Positions 1-7,605 of a DNA stretch of 64,000 bases are shown piece after piece. Under the pieces are notes generated by a model. It searched no databases, was not told the DNA's origin, and saw only the letters and a program-made list of their open reading frames with translations. The DNA lies in NCBI RefSeq assembly GCF_017356265.1, contig NZ_JAFNAW010000014.1:1-64000 (forward strand). Reading direction: 5' to 3'. The position numbers and the translations under genes are program-made. Origin of the DNA: Paracoccus fontiphilus (GTDB lineage Bacteria > Pseudomonadota > Alphaproteobacteria > Rhodobacterales > Rhodobacteraceae). How positions within the stretch are numbered: position 1 is the stretch's first letter; each line of letters starts with the position of its first letter.

Positions 1-84
1 CAGACCCCCCATACCTGCCTCAGCAGAAGGGAAGCACATCATAGGCTAGCTGGGAATCCTGAATCTCGATGCCCGCGACATGCT

Positions 85-420
85 CTAGTCGACCGCGCGG
101 ATCAGCGCCTTGTCCAGCACCCGCAGGACCTGGGCCAGGTCGTGCCCGCGCTTCAGGATGCGGCCATCCATGCCGATCACGGCATAGGCGCCCTGGGCCG
201 CACGCAGGCGGGGGCGTTTCTCGATCCGGTAAAGGGGATGTTCCGCCGCGCGGCGGAAGACGCTGAAGACGGCGGCGTCGCGCAGGAAGGACATGGCATA
301 GTCGCGCCATTCGCCCGCCGCGACGAAGCGGCCATAGACCGACAGGATCAGCGACAGTTCCGCCCGGTCGAAGACGACGCGATCAGGGGTGGCATGAAAC
401 GGCGGGCCTGCATCCATCAT
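85..420 (-). CDS. DUF2794 domain protein
   Basis: A 111-residue soluble protein of unknown function. The body, with FDRAELSLILSVYGR near the N-terminus, then AGEWRDYAM and later ILKRGHDLAQVL, matches my memory of the DUF2794 family, which is widespread in alphaproteobacteria and about this length. No signal peptide or membrane segment is visible. The first 13 residues (MMDAGPPFHATPD) look less conserved, so a slightly later start is possible. It is followed on the same strand by nothing within the window; the 84 bases to the window edge show no gene or clear structure. The family call is fairly safe, but its role is unknown. Confidence 0.85.
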   Translation of the reverse strand: MMDAGPPFHATPDRVVFDRAELSLILSVYGRFVAAGEWRDYAMSFLRDAAVFSVFRRAAEHPLYRIEKRPRLRAAQGAYAVIGMDGRILKRGHDLAQVLRVLDKALIRAVD

Positions 421-492
421 GACAGGATGGTGACAGCCCGCCGTCCGCGTGGCAATGCCGAAATGGCGGCCGGGCGCCGCCCTGGGGCGGGA

Positions 493-786
493 TCAGTAGC
501 AGCTGACCTTTTCGATCCGGCCGGTGCGGCCGTATTCGATGTTCAGGCGGTCGGGCCTGAAGTCGGAGGTCACCGCATCGTCTGGGCCGATCTGGCGGGT
601 GCCGATGGGGAAGGTCATGGCGCCCAGGACCGCGACGGGCTGGCCCACCAGTCCCTGATAGGCCGAGGCGTTGCAGGTATCGGGCGGCGTGTCGGGCAGC
701 GGCTGGGCCGGCATGGGTTCGCAGGCGGCAAGGATGGTGGCGGCCGTCAGCCCCAGCACGAGTGTTCTGGCGTTCATGATGGTCAT
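493..786 (-). CDS. I78-type peptidase-inhibitor-like lipoprotein (second of tandem pair)
   Basis: A 97-residue lipoprotein. It has a short hydrophobic N-terminus ending in the lipobox ILAAC (Cys about residue 22), then a compact domain with a first Cys (DTCNA), the segment VTSDFRPDRLNIEYGRTGRI and a C-terminal Cys (KVSCY). This is the pattern of the inhibitor I78 family, small proteins related to potato-inhibitor-I-like serine protease inhibitors; the two Cys could form a disulfide. The start at 786 overlaps the stop of the upstream paralogue as ATGA; an internal ATG at 777 is an alternative. Family knowledge suggests protease inhibition in the periplasm, but activity is inferred. Confidence 0.75.
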   Translation of the reverse strand: MTIMNARTLVLGLTAATILAACEPMPAQPLPDTPPDTCNASAYQGLVGQPVAVLGAMTFPIGTRQIGPDDAVTSDFRPDRLNIEYGRTGRIEKVSCY

Positions 787-1136
787 CCGCAGTCGACGTT
801 GGTGATGATGCCTGCCGCATCCAGGCGGAACACGACGCGGCTGGGGACGTAGTCCTGCGGCTCGATGCCCCGATATTCGACCACCCGGTATTCGCTGGTC
901 ACGCCCAGCGTCGGGATGATGCTGCCCGGCTGGCCGATGGCCGACGCGTAGTTCTGGCTGGCGCCGCACAGGTCGGGCTTGCGTTCCGTCAGCCCGGCCA
1001 CGCCCACCGCCGGTTGCGGGGCCGGCGGCACATAGGCGACGGGCGCGGGGACCGGCGCCGGGGCGGGCGCGGGCGTCATGCAGCCGGACACAAGGGCAGC
1101 CGCAAGGCATGTTGACAGGATCGTCGTGGTTTTCAT
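783..1136 (-). CDS. I78-like lipoprotein (first of tandem pair)
   Basis: A 117-residue lipoprotein with lipobox LVSGC (Cys 19), followed by a Pro/Ala-rich linker (about residues 20-45) and a domain resembling that of its downstream neighbour: an N-terminal Cys (DLCGA), IGQPGS, RVVEYRG, the strand VPSRVVFRLDAAGIITNV and a terminal Cys-Gly. The resemblance to I78 inhibitors is weaker than for the neighbour, because the TxDYRxxRLN motif is changed to YVPSRVVF. The two genes overlap by four bases and are surely co-transcribed. Probably a duplicated and diverged periplasmic inhibitor; function inferred. Confidence 0.65.
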   Translation of the reverse strand: MKTTTILSTCLAAALVSGCMTPAPAPAPVPAPVAYVPPAPQPAVGVAGLTERKPDLCGASQNYASAIGQPGSIIPTLGVTSEYRVVEYRGIEPQDYVPSRVVFRLDAAGIITNVDCG

Positions 1137-1241
1137 GATTGTCCGTGGTTCCCTCGAAAAGCCCGTCTGTCGCGGGTTTGCGCGGAAGATGATACAGCCC
1201 GGGCCGAGGGTTGCAAAGGCGCCGCGCGGGTCACGTTTTCA

Positions 1242-1886
1242 TCATCGCGAGCGGATGCCGCGCTGCATGGCCTGGCGGGGTTCCGGGGCATTGGCGCGCA
1301 GGAAAAGGGCTGCCGCCTGTGCGGCGGCGGCGTCGATCGCGGCCCGGGGCTTGCCCAGCAGCATGTGGTCGCGCAGGCCCATGCCCGACAAGGCGACCAG
1401 TTGTTCGGCCGCGAGGTTTGCGTCCTCGATCGCCAGAAGCCCGCCTTCGGCCCAGCGGGACAGATGGGGGGCGATGGCATCGCGAAGCAGCCGGGACTGC
1501 GTGCCGTGAAAGTTCTTGGACAGGCTGGCAAAGCGCGTCGCCTCGGCCACATGGGCGCGATAAAGGCCGACATGCAGCGGGTCGGTCATCCAGGCCGCAA
1601 TGCGGACCGTGATCCGGGGAATGCCCTGGTCGGGGCCTGCGCCGGGGTCGATGTCCAGGGTGAAGCGCAGGCGGGCGACCTCGGCCCGCATGGCTTCCTG
1701 GAACATCAGCCCCTTGTCGGGGAAATAGCTGTAGAGCGTCGCCTTGGAAACCCGCGCCGCCTGCGCGATGTCATCGACGCTGGCCCCCATGTATCCGTCG
1801 CGCAGGAATATGGCCGCGGCACCCTTGACCACCTGCCCGAATTTGCGACCTTGGCTAATGGATTGAGTTCCCGGCATCTCTTCCAT
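1242..1886 (-). CDS. TetR/AcrR family transcriptional regulator
   Basis: A 214-residue one-component regulator. The N-terminal 60 residues carry the TetR helix-turn-helix, with DDIAQAARVSKATLYSYF at about residues 38-55, and the remaining helical domain should bind an unknown ligand and dimerise. The C-terminal half (VALSGMGLRDHMLLG) resembles the AefR-type TetR C-terminal family. The gene is divergent from the glutamate dehydrogenase gene with about 220 bases between the two starts. That gap holds two inverted repeats that could be operators, so autoregulation or control of the dehydrogenase is possible but not shown. Ligand and regulon are unknown. Confidence 0.9.
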   Translation of the reverse strand: MEEMPGTQSISQGRKFGQVVKGAAAIFLRDGYMGASVDDIAQAARVSKATLYSYFPDKGLMFQEAMRAEVARLRFTLDIDPGAGPDQGIPRITVRIAAWMTDPLHVGLYRAHVAEATRFASLSKNFHGTQSRLLRDAIAPHLSRWAEGGLLAIEDANLAAEQLVALSGMGLRDHMLLGKPRAAIDAAAAQAAALFLRANAPEPRQAMQRGIRSR

Positions 1887-1923
1887 CCAGATTGGCTATT
1901 CGTAGCATTCTGGCGGGGGCGAT

Positions 1924-1974
1924 CAATCCCTGATTGCGCAACCACGGTCCTCAGCACGCGCGGCGCGGGCGTGC
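1924..1974. promoter_or_regulatory. Two inverted repeats in the tetR/gdh gap
   Basis: CAATC-CCT-GATTG lies at 1924-1936, 38 bases upstream of the TetR start, and GCACGC...GCGTGC with a 9-base GC-only spacer lies at 1954-1974. TetR proteins usually bind palindromes of about 15-20 bases in their own promoter, so either could be the operator. Short GC-rich palindromes also arise by chance in such DNA. Confidence 0.25.
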
Positions 1975-2035
1975 CCGGGTGCCACAGGCAGGCGCCGGGT
2001 TTGGCGCGAATGCCTTATTTTTGTTCAAATCGGCC

Positions 2036-2063
2036 TTGGCACCCGGCGTCCGGCTGGCATAGC
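2036..2063 (+). promoter_or_regulatory. Possible promoter of glutamate dehydrogenase
   Basis: TTGGCA at 2036-2041 is followed after 16 bases by CATAGC at 2058-2063, about 43 bases before the ATG at 2107. The -35 match is fair and the -10 match weak. It lies in a short AT-richer stretch (about 2010-2035) unlike the flanks. A good ribosome binding site, CAGGAGA, follows at about 2095-2101. Confidence 0.25.
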
Positions 2064-2106
2064 TTCCCCTTCGTCACCAACCGGCGTCAGATGTCAGGAG
2101 AAGCCG

Positions 2107-3534
2107 ATGACGATCCCCCATACCTCGTTCCGCGACTCGGTCGAGCGGATGTTCACCCATGCGGCGGCCATGATGGACCTGCAGCCCGGCCTGGAGGAAA
2201 AGATCCGGGTCTGCAACTCGACCTATACCGTCCGCTTCGGGGTGCGTCTGCGCGGCCAGATCCATACCTTCACCGGCTATCGGTCGGTCCATTCCGAACA
2301 CATGGAGCCCGTGAAGGGCGGCATCCGCTATTCGCTGGACGTGACCCAGGACGAGGTCGAGGCCCTGGCCGCGCTGATGACCTACAAATGCGCCCTGGTC
2401 GAGGTTCCCTTCGGCGGGTCCAAGGGCGGGCTGTGCATCGACCCGCGCGCCTGGAACGAGGACGAGCTGGAGCGGATCACCCGGCGCTTCACCTATGAGC
2501 TGTCGCGCCGGAACCTGATTTCCCCGTCGCAGAACGTGCCGGCGCCGGACATGGGGACCGGGGAACGCGAGATGGCCTGGATGGCCGATGCCTACAAGCG
2601 TCTGCATCCCGACGACATCAACGCCAAGGCCTGTGTCACCGGCAAGCCGCGCCATGCCGGCGGCATCGAGGGGCGGGTCGAGGCCACCGGCCGGGGCGTG
2701 CAATACGCGCTGCGCGAGTTCTTCCGCCACGCGGACGTCATGAAGAAGGCCGGGCTGGAAGGGGGCCTTGCGGGCAAGCGGGTGATCGTGCAGGGCCTGG
2801 GCAACGTGGGCTATCACGCGGCGCAGTTCCTGTCGGCCGAGGACAAGGCCCTTGTCACGGGCGTGATCGAGCGCGACGGGGCGATCTCGAACCCGCAGGG
2901 CATCAACATCGACGCGCTGCGCGGCCATATCCGCGCGACCGGCGGCATCAAGGGTTTTGCGGGCGGCGATTACCGCGAGAACGGCCTTTCCGCCCTTGAG
3001 GATGAATGCGACATCCTGATCCCCGCGGCGGTCGAAAGCGTCATCCACGAGGGCAATGCCGAGCGCATCCGCTGCAAGCTGATCATCGAGGCCGCGAACG
3101 GTCCCGTCACTGCCGATGCCGACGAGATCCTGAAGCGCAAGGGGATCGTCATCATCCCCGACATGTATGCCAACGCGGGCGGCGTGACGGTTTCCTATTT
3201 CGAATGGGTCAAGAACCTGTCGCAGATCAGCCTGGGCCGGCTGGAACGCCGCCACGAGGAGGCCCGCGCCCGGATGCTGGTCGAGGAGCTGGAGCGGATC
3301 TCGGCGGATACGGGCACCAACTTCGAACTGGCGCGGGGCTTCAAGGAGGCCTTCCTGCATGGCGCGGACGAGCTGGACCTGGTCCGGTCGGGCCTGGACG
3401 ACACCATGCGCGAGGCCTTCAAGAAGATGAAGGACGTGTGGATGTCGAACCCCAGGGTCGATGACATGCGCACCGCGGGCTATGTCGTGGCGATCCGGAG
3501 GATCGCCAATGTCTATGGGTCGCTGGGGCTGTAA
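2107..3534 (+). CDS. Glu/Leu/Phe/Val dehydrogenase (glutamate dehydrogenase)
   Basis: A 475-residue cytoplasmic enzyme that deaminates glutamate to 2-oxoglutarate with NAD(P)+, or the reverse. The N-terminal dimerisation and substrate domain contains EPVKGGIRYS (about 68-76) and PFGGSKGGL with the catalytic Lys near 106. The catalytic-Asp region PAPDMGTGEREMAWMADAY is near 146-163, and the Rossmann motif GLGNVG is at about 230-235. The length is somewhat above the 410-450 of hexameric enzymes, partly because of an N-terminal extension and an insertion near HPDDINAKACVTGKPRHAGG. The start at 2107 has a good ribosome binding site. Its 3' end overlaps tsaC on the other strand by 22 bases. Coenzyme preference cannot be told; a leucine or phenylalanine dehydrogenase is less likely. 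Confidence 0.9.
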   Translation: MTIPHTSFRDSVERMFTHAAAMMDLQPGLEEKIRVCNSTYTVRFGVRLRGQIHTFTGYRSVHSEHMEPVKGGIRYSLDVTQDEVEALAALMTYKCALVEVPFGGSKGGLCIDPRAWNEDELERITRRFTYELSRRNLISPSQNVPAPDMGTGEREMAWMADAYKRLHPDDINAKACVTGKPRHAGGIEGRVEATGRGVQYALREFFRHADVMKKAGLEGGLAGKRVIVQGLGNVGYHAAQFLSAEDKALVTGVIERDGAISNPQGINIDALRGHIRATGGIKGFAGGDYRENGLSALEDECDILIPAAVESVIHEGNAERIRCKLIIEAANGPVTADADEILKRKGIVIIPDMYANAGGVTVSYFEWVKNLSQISLGRLERRHEEARARMLVEELERISADTGTNFELARGFKEAFLHGADELDLVRSGLDDTMREAFKKMKDVWMSNPRVDDMRTAGYVVAIRRIANVYGSLGL

Positions 3535-4550
3535 GGGGGGCAGGGGGGCGCCGCCCCCCGTCCTTCGGACTCCCCCCGGGGTATTTCGGCAACGGAGAAG
3601 ACCTGGTCCCGCGGGGCGGCGGCGCGGCGCAGGCGGTCGTTGATCGCCGCGCCGAGGCCATGGTCGGGGATCGGGGCCACGGCGATGGGGCGTCCTTCCC
3701 GGTCGGCGCGGCGCAGGGTGTCGAACAGGCGGGCCGCGGCCTGCGCCAGGTCGCCGGAGTCGGACAGGCTGAAGGGACCGGGCGCACCGAAGGCGAGGTG
3801 GGTCTCGCCCGGGAGGGGATCGGCGGCGTTCAGGCGCAGCGCGGCGTTCGGGGCGTAATGGCTGGTCAGTTGCCCCGGCGCGTTCGGTGCGGAAGGGTCG
3901 GCCTGATGGTCCGCCAGGGCGTGGCCGAGGCGGTCGGCGATGGCCTCGGCCGGGACGCCGCCGGGGCGCAGCAGGGTGGCGCGGCCGGACGGCCAGCCGA
4001 CGATGGTGGATTCGAGGCCCACGGGGCAGGGGCCGGCATCCAGCACGGCGGCGATGCGGCCATCGAGGCCGCCGTCGGGGTCAAGGACGTGATCGGCGCT
4101 GCTGGGGCTGATCCGGCCCGAGGCATTGGCGGACGGCGCGGCCAGCGGGCCGGTCAACCGCAGCAGCGCCTGCGCGACGGGATGGGCGGGCACGCGGATC
4201 GCCACCGTTGACAGCCCCGCCGTCACCAAGGACGCGATGCCCGCATCCGCGCGCAAGGGCAGCACCATGGTCAGCGCGCCCGGCCAGAAGGCCGCGGCCA
4301 GCATCTCGGCCTCGGGGGTGAGGTCTGCGATGGCGCGCGCGGCGGCCAGGTCGGGGACATGGACGATCAGGGGGTTGAAGGACGGGCGGCCCTTCGCCGC
4401 GTAGATCGCGGCCACCGCCGTGCCGCTGCGGGCGTCGCCCGCCAGGCCGTAGACCGTCTCGGTCGGGATGGCCACGACCTGGCCCGCCGCCAGCAGGAGT
4501 GCCGCGCGCGCCATGCCCATCTGGTCTGGCAACAGTCTTTCGGTCCGCAT
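3513..4550 (-). CDS. L-threonylcarbamoyladenylate synthase (TsaC/Sua5 family)
   Basis: A 345-residue enzyme that makes threonylcarbamoyl-AMP from threonine, bicarbonate and ATP for the t6A37 modification of ANN-decoding tRNAs. The N-terminal YrdC domain shows PTETVYGLAGDA (about 29-40), AIYAAKGRPSFNPL with the KxR motif, and APSANASGRISPS. A linker (TSHYAPNAALRL) and a C-terminal Sua5 domain follow, so this is the long Sua5 form. The last 20-odd residues (from about EIPRGES to the end, rich in Gly, Pro and Ser) are encoded by the dispersed repeat at 3543-3600 and are probably not part of the fold. It converges on and overlaps the dehydrogenase gene by 22 bases. Confidence 0.92.
   Translation of the reverse strand: MRTERLLPDQMGMARAALLLAAGQVVAIPTETVYGLAGDARSGTAVAAIYAAKGRPSFNPLIVHVPDLAAARAIADLTPEAEMLAAAFWPGALTMVLPLRADAGIASLVTAGLSTVAIRVPAHPVAQALLRLTGPLAAPSANASGRISPSSADHVLDPDGGLDGRIAAVLDAGPCPVGLESTIVGWPSGRATLLRPGGVPAEAIADRLGHALADHQADPSAPNAPGQLTSHYAPNAALRLNAADPLPGETHLAFGAPGPFSLSDSGDLAQAAARLFDTLRRADREGRPIAVAPIPDHGLGAAINDRLRRAAAPRDQVFSVAEIPRGESEGRGAAPPCPPYSPSDP
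3543..3600 (+). repeat. Dispersed hairpin-plus-tail element, copy A
   Basis: Stem GGGGGGC (3543-3549), 3-base loop and GCCCCCC (3553-3559) are followed by a spacer and the tail CCGGGGTATTTCGGCAACGG near 3576-3595. The tail matches those of the five other copies. It lies just after the dehydrogenase stop and inside the 3' part of tsaC on the other strand. It could act as a terminator for the dehydrogenase, although no T-run follows the stem. Confidence 0.7.
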
Positions 4551-4662
4551 CCGTGACGCCGGGTTTCGGTTGAGCCTTGTCTCCAGCCTTCTAAGATGGC
4601 CGAAAGGTTATTTGATAATCGCGCCGCAATCGATTGCCAAGGCGCCGAGGGAGGGTGTTCAC

Positions 4663-6360
4663 GTGAGTTACAAGGCGCCGGTCGCGCAGATCGACTTCAT
4701 CCTGAACCATGTCGTGCCGTTCCGCGACCTTGCCGAGACCGCGCGCTTCGCGGAAGCCACGCCGGAAACCGCCGCCGCCATCCTGGCCGAGGCGGGCAAG
4801 CTTGCCACCAACGTGCTGGCGCCGCTGAACCGCAGCGGCGACGAAAGCCCGGCGGTGCTGGAAAACGGCCGGGTCCGGTCCTCGCCCGGTTATGCCGAGG
4901 GGTTCCGGGCCATCGCCGAGGGCGGCTGGATCGGGCTGGCGGCCGGTCCCGACCATGGCGGCATGGGCCTGCCGCAGGCGCTGAACATGGCCGTGGCCGA
5001 CATGATGTCGGGCGCCTGCCTGGCCTTGCAGCTGAACCCGCTGCTGACCCAGGGCCAGATCGAGGCGCTGGAGCATCATGCCAGCGACGAGCTGAAGGCG
5101 CTGTACCTGCCGAAGCTGATTTCCGGCGAATGGTCGGGCACCATGAACCTGACCGAGCCGGGCGCGGGCAGCGACGTGGGCGCGCTGGTCACGAAGGCGG
5201 AACCGAACGGCGACGGCACCTATCGGATCACCGGGCAGAAGATCTTCATCACCTGGGGCGACAGCGACGTGACGGAAAACGTTTGCCACGCCGTGCTGGC
5301 CCGCCTGCCCGACGGTGCCAAGGGGACCAAGGGCATCAGCCTGTTCATGGTGCCGAAGTTCATCCCCGACGCGGACGGCAGGCCTGGGGTCGCCAACAGC
5401 CTCAAGGTCGTCAGCCTTGAGGAAAAGATGGGCATCCACGGCAGCCCCACCTGCGTCATGAGCTTCGAGGGCGCGACGGGCTGGCTGATCGGCGAGCCGC
5501 ACAAGGGCATGGCCGCGATGTTCACCATGATGAACTGCGCCCGTCTTGGCGTGGGGATGCAGGGCGTCGGCGTGGCCGAGGCGGCGCTGCAGCAGGCCGT
5601 TGCCTATGCCGCCGACCGCAACCAGATGGGCCCGATCATCGGGCACCCGGACGTGCGCCGGATGCTGGCCACGGCCCGGGCCGAGGTCTTTGCCGCCCGC
5701 GCCATCGGCCTGGCCTGCGCCACCGCCATCGACATGGCGAGCGCCTCGGGCGATGGGGTCCATGCCGCCCGCGCGGCTTTCCTGACCCCGATCGCCAAGG
5801 CCTATGGCACCGATGTCGGCTGCCGCGTGGCAGACATCGGCATCCAGGTCCATGGCGGCATGGGCTATGTCGAGGAGACGGGCGCCGCCCAGTATCTGCG
5901 CGACGTGCGCATCACCCCCATCTACGAAGGCACCAACGGCATCCAGGCCATGGATCTGGTCGGCCGCAAGCTGTCGGACGGAGGCGACGCCGCCCTGCGC
6001 CTGCTGGACGAGGTCGCGGACGGCGCCAAGCTTGCGCAGGCCGACCATCCGCAATGGGCGAACCAGTTGTGGCAGGCGTCCGAAACGCTGCGCGAGGCGA
6101 CGCAGGCGCTGCTTGACCGCGACCTGCCGGCGCGCTTTGCGGGCGCGGTTCCCTTCCTGACGGCATTTGCGCGGGTGCTGGGGGGGCTTTACCACCTGCG
6201 CGCCGTGCAGGCGGGCGGCGAATCGCATCAGGCTCTGGCCCGCGTGTTCATGGCCCGCGTGCTGCCGCGCCATGCCGCCGACCTGGCCGAGGCCCTGGCG
6301 GGTCTGGACGACCTGGCGGGCATCAGCGACGCAGCGCTTGCCGGCGACTCCGCCTCGTGA
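4663..6360 (+). CDS. Acyl-CoA dehydrogenase (DmdC-like, long form)
   Basis: A 565-residue flavoenzyme that oxidises an acyl-CoA to the 2-enoyl-CoA and passes electrons to ETF. The GTG start at 4663 is chosen because GAGGGAGGG lies about 8 bases upstream and the protein then begins SYKAPVAQIDFILNHV, typical of this subfamily. The frame stays open upstream to 4468 but that part lies in the tsaC start region. Motifs are NLTEPGAGSDVGAL (about 156), the FAD-binding region around KIFITWGD, and YEGTNGIQAMDLVGRKL (about 422). A C-terminal domain of about 130 residues follows, as in the roughly 590-residue family that includes 3-methylmercaptopropionyl-CoA dehydrogenase DmdC. The substrate is not determined; many relatives annotated DmdC act on ordinary acyl-CoAs. 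It overlaps the next gene as GTGA. Confidence 0.9.
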   Translation: MSYKAPVAQIDFILNHVVPFRDLAETARFAEATPETAAAILAEAGKLATNVLAPLNRSGDESPAVLENGRVRSSPGYAEGFRAIAEGGWIGLAAGPDHGGMGLPQALNMAVADMMSGACLALQLNPLLTQGQIEALEHHASDELKALYLPKLISGEWSGTMNLTEPGAGSDVGALVTKAEPNGDGTYRITGQKIFITWGDSDVTENVCHAVLARLPDGAKGTKGISLFMVPKFIPDADGRPGVANSLKVVSLEEKMGIHGSPTCVMSFEGATGWLIGEPHKGMAAMFTMMNCARLGVGMQGVGVAEAALQQAVAYAADRNQMGPIIGHPDVRRMLATARAEVFAARAIGLACATAIDMASASGDGVHAARAAFLTPIAKAYGTDVGCRVADIGIQVHGGMGYVEETGAAQYLRDVRITPIYEGTNGIQAMDLVGRKLSDGGDAALRLLDEVADGAKLAQADHPQWANQLWQASETLREATQALLDRDLPARFAGAVPFLTAFARVLGGLYHLRAVQAGGESHQALARVFMARVLPRHAADLAEALAGLDDLAGISDAALAGDSAS

Positions 6361-7379
6361 TCGCCTATCCGTTCGACACCCCGCCCGCCGCAGGCGAGGC
6401 CGTGACGGTCGCGCCGGGCGTCCTGTGGATGCGCCTGCCCCTGCCGATGGCGCTGGATCACGTCAATGTCTATGCGCTGGAGGAGGGAGACGGCTGGACG
6501 CTGGTGGATACCGGCTTCGACACGCCCGCCTCGCGCGAGACATGGGCCGCGCTGCTGGCCGGTCCCTTGGCGGGGCGCCCGGTGCGGCGCGTCATCGGCA
6601 CGCATCACCACCCCGACCATATCGGCCTGGCGGGCTGGTTCATCGCGCGCGACGGTGCCGAACTGATGATGAGCCGCACCGCCTGGCTGACCGCGCGGAT
6701 GCTGGTCCTGGACCGGCAGGATCGCGCCAGCCCCGAGGCGCTGGCATTCTGGCGCCGGGCCGGGATGCCTGCCGACCTGCTGGCCCAGCGCGCGGCGGAA
6801 CGGCCGTTCAACTTCGCCGACGTGGTCCATCCGCTGCCGCTTGGCTTCACGCGGCTGGTGGATGGCCAGCAGGTCTCCTTCGGCAACCGGCGCTGGCGCA
6901 TCGCCATGGGTCACGGCCATGCGCCCTGTCATGCTACCTTCTGGTCGCTGGACGACGGGCTGGTGATCGGGGGCGACCAGTTGCTTCCCTCGATCTCGCC
7001 CAACCTGGGTGTCTATCCGACCGAGCCCGAGGCCGATCCGGTCGGGGAATGGCTGGAAAGCTGCACCCGGATGCTGGAACTGGCGCAGGCCCGCCATCTG
7101 GTGCTGCCCGGTCACAAGCTGCCCTTCACGGGCCTGCCCACGCGGCTGCGGCAGTTGATCGACAACCACCACGGGGCGCTGGACCGGATGACCGCCGCCC
7201 TGCGCGGCGGCCCGCGAACGGCGGTCGGCTGCTTCGACATCCTGTTCAAGCGGCGCATCGGCGCGCCCGAATTCGGCCTGGCCCTGGTCGAGGCGGTCGC
7301 CCATGTGAACCACCTGCGGCAGCAGGGCGTGGTGACGGCCGTGGGACAACAGGATGACGCCGTGCTGTGGGGGGCGTGA
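6357..7379 (+). CDS. Metallo-beta-lactamase-fold hydrolase
   Basis: A 340-residue soluble enzyme with a GTG start that overlaps the stop of the acyl-CoA dehydrogenase by four bases, so the two are translationally coupled. The metal site is the motif THHHPDHIGLAGW (about 82-94), with later His residues in GHGHAPCHATFW (about 184-195) and VLPGHKLPF (about 250). WTLVDTGFDTP marks the first beta strands. The C-terminal helical domain (LRQLIDNHHGALDRM) resembles MBL proteins of the LACTB2/GloB-like type that hydrolyse thioesters or similar bonds. Its coupling to an acyl-CoA dehydrogenase suggests an acyl-thioester or related substrate; this is inference only. Confidence 0.9.
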   Translation: MIAYPFDTPPAAGEAVTVAPGVLWMRLPLPMALDHVNVYALEEGDGWTLVDTGFDTPASRETWAALLAGPLAGRPVRRVIGTHHHPDHIGLAGWFIARDGAELMMSRTAWLTARMLVLDRQDRASPEALAFWRRAGMPADLLAQRAAERPFNFADVVHPLPLGFTRLVDGQQVSFGNRRWRIAMGHGHAPCHATFWSLDDGLVIGGDQLLPSISPNLGVYPTEPEADPVGEWLESCTRMLELAQARHLVLPGHKLPFTGLPTRLRQLIDNHHGALDRMTAALRGGPRTAVGCFDILFKRRIGAPEFGLALVEAVAHVNHLRQQGVVTAVGQQDDAVLWGA

Positions 7380-7433
7380 CAGGACAGGCGGGATCAGTTA
7401 TCGCAAGGGCAAAGCGGACAGGAGGAACGGGCT

Positions 7434-7589
7434 ATGGCCACGCATCACCACGAGATCACCGAGCACAAGATCGGCACCATGGACATCACGGAACAGCAGC
7501 GCACTTTCGCGGGCTTCATCAAGTTCGCCACCTGGGTCGCGATCCTGTCGATCCTGGTTCTGATCTTCATGGCTCTGGTCAACAGCTGA
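7434..7589 (+). CDS. ctaH: aa3-type cytochrome c oxidase subunit IV
   Basis: A 51-residue single-span membrane protein. The cytoplasmic N-terminus [20 protein letters not shown] and the span following FAGFIK ([16 protein letters not shown]) agree closely with the small subunit IV of the Paracoccus denitrificans aa3 oxidase, as I remember it. That subunit contacts subunits I and III and is dispensable for activity. The ribosome binding site AGGAGGAA lies at about 7419-7427. It stands apart from other oxidase genes, as in P. denitrificans, and is followed after 16 bases by a lipoprotein gene that it may share a transcript with. Confidence 0.9.
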   Translation: MATHHHEITEHKIGTMDITEQQRTFAGFIKFATWVAILSILVLIFMALVNS

Positions 7590-7605
7590 TCGGGACATCA
7601 TTCTC

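Noticed and set aside
1-84. RNA gene or gene end at the left edge
   Set aside because: No stop of a recognisable gene, no tRNA-like fold and no conserved RNA motif could be seen in these 84 bases.
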